DNA of 26,596 bases. It comes from Ophiothrix spiculata. Its lineage: Eukaryota > Echinodermata > Ophiuroidea > Amphilepidida > Ophiotrichidae. How positions within the stretch are numbered: the stretch's first letter is position 1; every line of letters begins with the position of its first letter. The position numbers and the translations under genes were made by a program. The notes under the pieces are model-generated. The model worked only from the letters and a program-made list of their open reading frames with translations. It made no database searches and was not told where the DNA came from. Below, in pieces: positions 1 through 10,200 of this stretch. The stretch lies in assembly GCA_000969725.1 (NCBI GenBank), contig JXSR01S018315.1, one strand, 5' to 3'.

Positions 1-1099
1 CACAAACAGGATGTGCTGCGACTCTGTTTATTTATAATTGATTTTATTTAAGCTTTCTTTATTAAGGGCAACTCCTTCAGTGACTGAGCACTGCTATTCT
101 AGGAGGCCCTGATTATAATATTCACAAAATAAATCTTGATATATTATATACAAAGAAACAATTAAACAAACAAGTAATATTTACAATGGATATGAACAGC
201 TATATATAATGTTTTGCCAGAACTTCTTTAAATTGGTAAAGTATCAAAGTTAGAGCGAATGTTTGAATCAATACTATCATTCTAGAGATGAGCTGCTCTA
301 GCATGAAATGTTCTCATGCCAGAATTGGTTCCAGGCTCTCTTCAAGCATCCTGACAAGTACTCTTATAGGAGTTACTCTGATTTGTTATTTCTTCAAATG
401 AAAAATAGGAGCAACTCATATTTTGAAAATCTGACTATGAGCATTTTTTTCACTAGAATTCACAGTCTTATGAAGATTAAGGAAGTGTTTGCTACAATTT
501 ATAATGATGCTTCAGTTCACTTAATTAGACTTAGGAATGCCTAAATCCAGAGTACTTCAGTTTGCCATCTGTGTAATCTTACAGCTTATCATGGCTTGAT
601 AGGCTGATTTAATTTGGTGGCAAGTATGTTGCCAAGAGTATCTGTCTCAACAACCTTCGTCCACACAGATTGGCAATTGTATTGTGATAATCTTTTCAAG
701 TGTAGGCAACCAATTTTTAGTGTGATAAACCAACAAAATTACAGTGATATCTATCAGAGTACATTGTCACTTATCTATAGTTCTTGATCCTTCTCATTCC
801 CCAGGGCTATTTTTCAAATACACACCATGTCTGTTAGTTGGTCACATACACATAGTCTCGCATTCATTTTTAAGTTGATGATACGTCTTATTTGTTAACC
901 TTATTTTAGATTGAATTGGATCACAAATGAGAGTGGCCAGTTTCCAACTTCATCATTTTTGCACCTCTTTTAAAAGAATTCAAGCTGAATTAGTTGTAAA
1001 AGTGTGTATGCACAAGAGCTGCATGACTTAAACCCAGACAAAGCCATTTTGTGCTAGACATAGTATAACCACATTCTAATGATGTTTTTCTTGTGTTAG
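1..1099 (+). other. intron upstream of the first visible SBF exon
   Basis: AT-rich non-coding sequence ending in the acceptor TTGTGTTAG at 1091-1099. No upstream SBF exon could be recognised. The longest open frame (308-544) has no family resemblance, no splice sites in a compatible phase and ordinary AT-rich composition. Confidence 0.6.
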
Positions 1100-1276
1100 G
1101 TAATGAAATTGGAGCAATACAACAAGTGTGACTTCATCCCTTATGAGTACGTAGAAACAAGGCATATCAAGACGAGCTTCAAGAAACTGATGAAGGCATG
1201 TCTACCTAGCAATGTGATGACTGACCCTGAGATGGGCTTCAGGAAACTTGTAGAGGATTCAGAATGGCTAACACAG
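1100..1276 (+). CDS. SBF1/SBF2: SBF exon 1 of window: myotubularin domain, linker before P-loop
   Basis: 177 bp, phase 0 to phase 0, 59 codons. The acceptor is TTGTGTTAG and the donor CAG|GTAGGG. The peptide contains [19 protein letters not shown] and ends VEDSEWLTQ. It matches the SBF1 stretch with VKASFKKLLKACVP and LEDSEWLIQ, which sits just before the P-loop of the pseudophosphatase domain. The block SFKKL(M/L)KAC is characteristic of myotubularin-family domains in this position. The codon before the methionine at 1103 is a normal Val codon at the exon edge, so that ATG is internal and not a start. Confidence 0.9.
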
Positions 1277-4200
1277 GTAGGGTATGGTATCTTGTAGTGG
1301 GAGCTAGGTGTGGCTTCAAAGGGTGATTAAAGCTCTTCCCATAACACACAGCAACATTTTAGTAGCCCAATAGAATGTTCACCAAGGTCGCTCCACTACT
1401 GCATTCATTTGTGTGGTAAACATGTTGAATTTCAAACTGTATTTTGGGGATGAAAAACTCTGTCGAAGTGAGATTTGTTTACATTAATATCAAGCTGTGA
1501 TTATCCCCTTTCTGAAGGTCTTTTTCATTCACACTTCGACATTTTCTTTAGCAAGTTTTCAATCAGTAGTTTTATCATACCATGTGTATCAAAAAAAATC
1601 GTGCATGGATTAAAACTGATTTTGACCTTGATAAAAGCACCAAATCATAATTTTGTAGTAAAGCAAATTTAATAATAAGCTTTCAAATGCAGAAAAAATT
1701 ATGGAAATCGGATGAAAAATAAAAAAGATATGACCAATTTTGTAAGTACGTCTCTTTTTCTACCATTCCAATGGGATTTACACAGTTAAGCAAGATATTA
1801 CATATCACAATTACGGGTTAAAAGTACTTACAAAATTGGTCATATCTTTTTTATTTTTCATCCGATTTCTATAATTTTTTCTAAAATTATGATTTGGTGC
1901 TTTTATCAAGGTCAAAATCAGTTTTAATCCGTGCACAATTTTTTTTGATACACGTGGTATAAGTCTATGGCAGTTGTTCACTCAGTGTGTTGTTTATAAG
2001 CTGTGGAATAACAGTTTGAATTGAATGGTGGGAAGTACTTAAAACACCCTCTGGTGTGGCTTCATGCATGGTGATGTTAATGTTGATGAGACTATATTGA
2101 TGGTACATCCATTATTGATTTCTGATGCATAATGCATCATTAATCTGATTGTACTTATTTATGTTTATAAGGTGTTAACATCTGATGCAAAGTCTGAAGA
2201 GAATTAATCCATACCTGCAGAGAAAACATTTTGATTTACACTTCTTTAGGTTAACCCTTGTTTCAGACTCTCAATATTGTTCAATTCTGGTACTCTCTGA
2301 GTCAAACTAAAATTCCATTTGAAATTTCGCCCAGGCAGTTCGCGGGCTCATTGCTTGGTCCAAGGGAGGAGAACAGGGGAATGGTACTCGCTCCAGGGTT
2401 GTGCTTGGGGCTTTTGTTATGACAGGTTAGTTATGTTATGGTCTGTATCTCGGTGTTGGTCAATCAAATGTGCAAATCAGTACATAATTGTTTAGACACT
2501 TCATCTTAATTAAATTTTAATATGTCCATTGATTAACTTGAAAAAAATATGGTTGAATTTTTTAGGTGCAAAGCATTATGCAGTTAGCAGGTGCCGTGGT
2601 AGATTTAATGGACCTCCAAGGTTCCTCAGTTATGATTAGTTTTGAAGATGGCTGGGATTTCACCACACAGGTAAGCATTAACCATTGTAGTAGATGTAAT
2701 GTTCTGTAATGATGATTAGCTTCGTAGCTAGGATTCCACCACACAGGTCCATGGTCAGAGTTTGTAGTCCACTGCACAGTCAGTGTAGATTGCACACATA
2801 ATTAGACAATTATAACTAGGCACCATCTTTTTTGAGGTCATTGTGTGAATTCTGAGGTGATTGTTTTGGACTGAGGTATTTTTGCTCCCGAAGAAAAATA
2901 CCTAGATCCAAAACAATTTACAAAATTAATTCACACAATGAACGAAAAATAGATGATGCAAAGTTATTATTGTCATTAATAACCACTCTTTCAACAGCAG
3001 CGTGTATACTGATATTGGACTCTGTCATGATCATAAAAATTTAATTAGATACCTTTTCAGAGTCACTCTTTTTGCAGCACGCAGCTTACGGGATCATCAC
3101 GATCCCTTCATTCAGCGTGAGTGTGAATCCCCCCTAGTCACAGCAACCGACACTCAACAGGGATGGAGGATACGAACTGCCGGCCATCTACGATGATCTG
3201 CTGTCACATGACCGCCCTAACGGGTGGTCATGTGACTAGGGGGGATTCACACTCACGCTGAATGAAGGGATTGTGATGATCCCGTAAGCTACGTGCTGCA
3301 AAAAGAATGACTCTGAAAAGGTATCTATTTCAATTTTTCACTCTTTCAACATTTATATTATAATGCCTTTTATGTGCAATTTTATGAAGAAATACTTTAT
3401 TAAACTTATTTCTTACTTAAAGGTCTACTTATCCCTATTAGATAATTTTGATCAGTCAAGGCGTGATGATCATTGCATAATATGATTATCATCAAAAACT
3501 TAGCCACATGAACAGTCTTCTACCGCAGGAGCATTCTTATTATCTAAATGTTGCAAGCTGAAGCTAACTTGAAAAATAAATCCTCATGGCCTAAATGTTG
3601 AATTATAATGTCAGGCATGATTTATAAATTCATTGTACAATTCGTAGAAAATGTTAGTGTCAAATTTTGTTTGAAAGCTGGTGATATCCTAACATGAATT
3701 GTGGAAAGGTATCTCTTTCCTGACAGTTCTTTTTTATAAAATCATCAGAAAACCATGACAATGTTTTGATATGATCCTTCTATTTGATAACTCAAAATCA
3801 AGGCAAATGTTCGGTTCATAATCCAGCATTTTCTGTGTACAATTACAGTGCGTTTTTTGTAAGTCTTTTGAATGATGGTCACTGGCAGGATTTGTTTGAT
3901 GTATAATATATTCTGTTTGTTCCCAATTGTACCTAATGTTTTAGGTGTCAAGTCTGTCACAGCTACTCATGGACCCCTACTATCGTACTATTGAAGGCTT
4001 CCGTGTGTTGATAGAGAAAGAATGGCTGGGGTTTGGTCATCGGTTCACTCACCGTAGCAACCAGACTGTGACCCATCAGACCAGTGGCTTTGCTCCTGTT
4101 TTCTTGCAATTCTTGGACTGTGTACACCAGGTAAATGAATATCTTAACTATCACATAATTTGTCACTGACTCATTCAATGGCAATTATGTATTCATGACT

Positions 4201-7200
4201 TTAATTCGCAGTGCATATAATATGATGTTTGTCAAAATGACACTGCCATTTTTGGCCATAATTTAAAAATGGTCAAAAGGTTAACATTGGGTCCTCCAAT
4301 GTATTTTAAGGTCACTATTTCTACCAATTTATATTGCTTTTTTACAAGGTATTAAGAGCTGTTAGCTGGTTACATTCAACTATTGTATGCAGGACCTCCT
4401 TGCAAATCAGTGCTTGTCATTGAAGGGGCTACCCTACCTAAAGAAAGATTAAATAAAAAATAGATAAATACATTTCTACATTTTCTACATTTTCTAGGCA
4501 TTTTAGACATAATGGGCAAACAAAAAAATTGTGTTTGTCAAAATCATACCTCGAGGATTGGTTTCATCGAAGTAGGCGGTAGTTAACGCAGTCGAGGCTA
4601 CTGCTTTGCGGACCATCTTGTTTTTTATTCGCTATCATTATCGCTAGAATATGGATTTGTGGAAACCCAATCTTAATCAATTACTTGTCTTAGACTATTG
4701 ACAGTATGTTCTACACATGAACCCATTATAATTCTCTACAAATTAGCTCATGTGAAATGGCTAAATCATTTCATTATGTTGGACAAAGTTATGTATTTAA
4801 CAGATTTTTATTTTTGATATGAACTCCTCTCCAAATCAAATTGTACCTTTGACATTATGTGCTTTGTGACACATAAAATCCACTATGGTATTTGAAAATC
4901 AATATTTTGCAGTAAATATTGATAAATGTTGTGATATTGTTTTACAGGTGCTGCGTCAATTCCCGATGTCCTTTGAATACAGCCAGTATTATCTGCAGAT
5001 GCTTGCTTATCACTATGTGTCCAATAGATTCCAGACATTCATGCTGGATAATGAGTGTGAACGATTTGAAGCTTGTAAGTATCTCTCTCTCAGTAAGCAA
5101 TATGTTGCCAAGCTTATTTGTCTTTCCAATAAATCAAAATGATTCTAGAGACACAGATTTGTTTTTTCAATCTAAAATTTCATCATAGAATGTCCTGTGG
5201 TTCTGATTTTTTCTACACATTCAAAAATATTTTCATTGTTGTTTTTTTCTTTTAACTTGATAGTGATTCAAATTTTTGACCAAAATATATGATCCCCCCC
5301 CCCTCCTCTCAGAAAGACAATGTGAAAAAAAAAACATTTTTTGCAAATGAAATTTGGTTTCTGAAATGCTGAAGTTTTAATTTTTGGATTCTTGAAACAA
5401 GTGTCTGTTATCATTTCAAAACACACAAAACATTATCTCCACTTTAATACAATCTGTCTATTTTGTTCACATTGGTTGACTTCAAGTGGATAATTTCACA
5501 TTTGCCATGTATCTGGTAGCTATTTGCACTCTCTGTTGCAACAGATGTTACCATAGCAAGTTAATTGGTTCATGCTTGACCTTTGAACCATCATCAGAAC
5601 AAGCATATCATACGTTATAGCCTTCATGTATGGTTTGTTTTTCAGCCTCTCAAGTGTGTGAAGACCACAAGTCAACTAGAATAGACGAGTCTGCATCCGC
5701 TGATGGAAGCCTTGGCAGTCTGGGCAATCTTAGTAACGCCTCCAGAAAGAAGACTTGTAGATGTCTGTGGGAATATATCGATGAGATTCATCGCAAGTCA
5801 CCCCTGTTCTATAATCTATTCTATGCTCAACATGTTCAGGTGAGGGAATACTCTTTTTTGATTTTTGGAAAAAAATGTAGAATGGCTTTGAGCAGATTAA
5901 AGCCATTCTTATCCAGCAGGAATACTAAACGAAATTAGAAACAATTTATACCACAGGAAATATTTTGTGAGTAGAAAGTGCTTACTTCAAAATAAAAAAC
6001 AGATTAGCTGCGAGGTTAGAGTTAGGCTGCAGATCTGACTTGCCAAAATGAAAAACAGATTAGCTGCGAGGTTAGAGCTAGGCTACAGATCTGACTCGCC
6101 AAAATGAAAAACAGATTAACTGCGAGGTTAGAGCTAGGCTGCAGATCTGACTCACCAAAATGAAAAACAGATTAGCTGCGAGGTTAGAGCTAGGCTGCAG
6201 ATCTGACTCGCTAAAATGAAAAACAGATTAGCTGCGAGGTTAGAGCTAGGCTGCAGATCTGACTCGCTAAAATGAAAAACAGATTAGATGCAAGGTTATG
6301 GCTAGGCTGCAGATCTGACTCGCCAAAATGAAAAACAGATTAGCTGCGAGGTTAGAGCTAGGCTGCAGATCTGACTTGCCAAAATGAAAAACAGATTAGC
6401 TGCAAGGTTTGAGCTAGGCTGCAGATCTGTGTCCAGGACTCGCCAAAATGAAAAACAGATTAGCTGCGAGGTTAGAGCTAGGCTGCAGATCTGACTCGCC
6501 AAATTGAAATACAAATTAGCTGCGAGGTTAGAGCTAGGCTGCTGATCTGACTCGCCAAAATGAAAAACAGATTAGCTGCGAGGTTAGAGCTAGGCTGCAG
6601 ATCTGACTCGCCAAAATGAAAAACAGATTAGCTGCGAGGTTAGAGCTAGGCTGCAGATCTGACTCGCCAAATTGAAATACAGATTAGCTGCGAGGTTAGA
6701 GCTAGGCTGCAGATCTGACTCGCCAAAATGAAAAACAAATTAGTTGCAAGGTTTGAGCTAGGCTGCAGATCTGACTCGCCAAAATGAAAAACAAATTAGC
6801 TGCAAGGTTTGAGCTAGGCTGCAGAAAATGAAAAACAGATTAGCTGTGAGGTTAGAGCTAGGCTGCAGATCTGTGTCCAGGACTCTCCAAAATGAAAAAC
6901 ATAAATCCTTGACTAATCAATACTCGCAGGACTCGCCAAAATGAAACATAAATCCTTATAGCCTTGACTAATCAATACTCGTCAATAATCTGTGACAGGT
7001 CCTGAGACCCTACACCAACATCTCAAATCTCAGAATATGGGATTACTACCTCAAGGAAAACTTCTTTGGAGGTCCGTCTTATGACCGGGAGCTCTTTGAA
7101 AAGGCAACGTCAGAAGATCACGAGGCACCTCTAATGCCTAACGACAGACGGATCGTGGATGCATGCTATGATACCATCAGGGAAGTCCAGCTGGATCAAC

Positions 7201-10200
7201 AGCGATGGCAGATTGAGGTAGGTAGTGCTTTCTCACTTTATGAATACAGGAAAATGAGATAAACGTTAATTTACAATTTAATTCATCTGCAGGCGTGTAG
7301 AAATCATGGGTAGGAACTTATGACGCGGACTTTATATTATCTCAAGTATGGGTATGTTGTTAGGGTATTTGGCGGTTGTTTGGGTCTTCTTTTTTTTCCA
7401 AAAGAATTGGTTTTTTTTTCAACATGTGAATGAATTTATTTTGCTACAAGTGTTATTGTTTTTTCCCAAGAACCATTTCCATTAATTATTTTGAATATAT
7501 AATATTTTAATGCTAATTTGATGACACTCTCATTTTGAGCGAATGGTAAACTTCACTGTGAATACCTATTTGCAATTTTGAAACAAGTTCCAGTATAAGT
7601 GTGAAGGAATGCTGATATTTTAACAAACATAAAGCTTTCAAATAACCTAGTTTAAAGATATTGACATTATATATTCCATTAGCTTTAGTTTTATACTAAA
7701 CATGATATATTTACAACTGAAATAAGATCTATCACACTGAACATGACATCTAAAAAGGTTATGAATTAAGGTGTCTGGTCCATGATAGATGCGACTGAAA
7801 TTTTCTGGTAAAAATCAGCATGAATAATATTTTATCAATGTAATACTTGTTGCACTTGTGAAATCAATACAAGTGCGAACCAGTACGTGTGGACCAGAAA
7901 CCTTAAGACGCCAATAACAAAAGTTGTGTATTTTTGGCAACATTCAGATTCTTAAATTACATGCTCTAAACTATCAGTTTCATCCAAAATAGCAGACATT
8001 CCCAACTTCCTGCTAGATATTTGATCTAATCTACCTGTCTAAAAGGTAGACTTATCATTTTCATCTAAAAACACACAGAGGTCTTAAAATTTCATTTGTA
8101 GATGATTTACACTTCATATGTTAGAAAATAACAGTCAGTTACCAGATATCAAGAAAATTTTGATCAAAACCTTTAGAAAAAGTCACAAATTTGAATTTTA
8201 TTTTGCTTGTTTATCTTGGGTATGAGGCTGTTCTCTAAACATCTATTTATTGATGTTATATATCAAGAAAGAGCCAAAGATTGGTTTGTAAAACATTCCT
8301 TTCACATCATAGATTGTAGTTAAATCAAAAGAAATTTGGAGTTTGCATTGTAATGTAGAGTGAAATGTAAATAGACCTTTTTTCGAATCAAGAAGTAGGC
8401 CTAGGAAATGAAAATATATTCAATGACAAGAATTTTATCATGAGTTATATGTAGAGCAAGCAATGAATGTTTTAATAATTTGTGCAATGAAAAGGTTTTC
8501 TCATTCAGTTAAAAATACAATCATCCATTTAATGAGTTCAATCAATTAAATGGCACTTTGCATTTTTTTATCTCATGAAAATATTCATACTATTATGCTC
8601 ATAGCATTTCATTATTTGCATATCATGTGATTAAAAATGACTTTTACAGGAATTACTTTATTCTATCCAATTTTAAATGAATTTTACAGGAGATTAGACA
8701 ATTAGAAGATGATCTTGGCCACAACCCAAAGATGTGGAAACATAGACTAGATGTATTGGAGCATAAATTTGTGAGTCAACGGCAGAGGAGTATGGCATCC
8801 ATCAAACAGGCCTTGTCACAAAGCATGATGGCACACAAGAAAACCACCATTGATATCTTAGTCAGGGTGAGTATGTTTAACATCAAATCACTCATCAGAA
8901 ATGTTAAACAAATCTTGTACTTGATGCGGTATAGGCTCTCATTATGGTTAATAAAATAGCTTAATGTATTGTGCTGTATTTTGATCAACATCTTGATCTC
9001 TTGATTGAGCAATAAAATATAATTTAAAGTGCCACCATGCAAGACATTTGACTGTCAAATGCTCCTCTGAACTAAGTGGTATATCAGCACCAGCATTAAG
9101 AGAAGTTTACAGGCTTAATGTGAAGCATGCTACCCCAAGCTCTCGCAGCAATATTACATTGATTGGCACAAAAGATGATGATCATGAGTGATTTTGAAGA
9201 CAAAGCATTGGACATTCGGTTACCGATGTTATGATAAAACGAAGAATGATAGCAGCATTGGCAGATTTAAGAAACACAATTCGGAGAAAAACGCGGGGGG
9301 GGTGGGGGCATGTCCCCCCCCCCCTAAATTTCACGAGGGGGGGACGGACCCCCTCAAAAAAATAAAGAAGAAAGAAAGAAAAGGAATGGAACAGGGAAAT
9401 TTTCCCTTTGCTTTGATAATTTGAATGTGAAAATCAAATTTTCAGGTATTAAGTCAATTTTCTATAAAAATTTGCCATATTTGCGCAAATTTTAAGATTT
9501 TTTTTACAATTTGTAGCTGAAATTAGCCGATTTTACAAAAAAAAAATCGCGCATTACAAAATATCATAATTTTCCTCCGACCATTTTGCTCCAAAAAAAA
9601 TTTGATTAAAAAAAGATTCGCCGATTTCTTGATGAGTGGCTTTTCAAATTTCCCAGAGGCACGTCCCTATCCAAACCAAATTTGAGTATTTAGTGATACA
9701 AAGCACTCTTCCTGCTCCTTGTAATCGATGTTCCACTGTATTAGACGTTTGTGTACACAATATTGATTTAGGAGGGGTGGGAGGAGGGGGATTGAAAAAG
9801 TTTTGTAACCGATAGCGTTGAAGTTTCTATCGATTACATACTCCATTTTACACAGATAGGCCCACTCTTTTTGTTGTCATTCTGTATAAAGTATAGTGTC
9901 CCAATGAGTTTTGTAGAAGATTGTAGTTTTTAATTGTTTCTCTCTTTGCCATTTTATACTGTTCCCAATCGCCAGGCCTTGCAGGTATAAAAAACTCCCG
10001 ACGCGCGTTGAACAATACGCCGCCTTATGTGTGCTGCCTAAATGCACTTCTGTGAACTCTGTGCCATGTGTGATGTACTAATTTGACTATCACAAATCAA
10101 CAAATGTATACTCCTATATAAGGAGAGTTGTTGAAATTCTTGTTGAATATTTCTACTATTTTTGCACTTTACAGGGGAAGAGTTCAGGAGACCCGCAACC

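Larger units (their letters stand above)
2671..3944 (+). other. intron between SBF exons 2 and 3
   Basis: Holds the exon-2 relic, the 102-bp hairpin and the 280-bp fold-back. From about 3330 to 3930 it is plain AT-rich sequence. Ends in the acceptor TAATGTTTTAG. Confidence 0.8.

Noticed and set aside
308-544. 78-codon open frame before the first SBF exon
   Set aside because: No resemblance to SBF or any family I know, AT-driven composition, and no compatible splice sites.
2335-2425. Open stretch [12 protein letters not shown]... flanked by CCCAG and a GT
   Set aside because: Exons 1 and 2 join directly in phase 0 and match human SBF1 without a gap here. This 91-bp segment would leave phase 1 and break the frame.
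6302-6514. Minus-strand 70-codon frame with repeated [20 protein letters not shown]
   Set aside because: It is the 56-bp minisatellite read in one frame. The period is not a multiple of 3, so the repetition is not protein-level.
5989-6900. Possible CRISPR-like array
   Set aside because: Units are contiguous with no unique spacers, and the setting is a eukaryotic intron.
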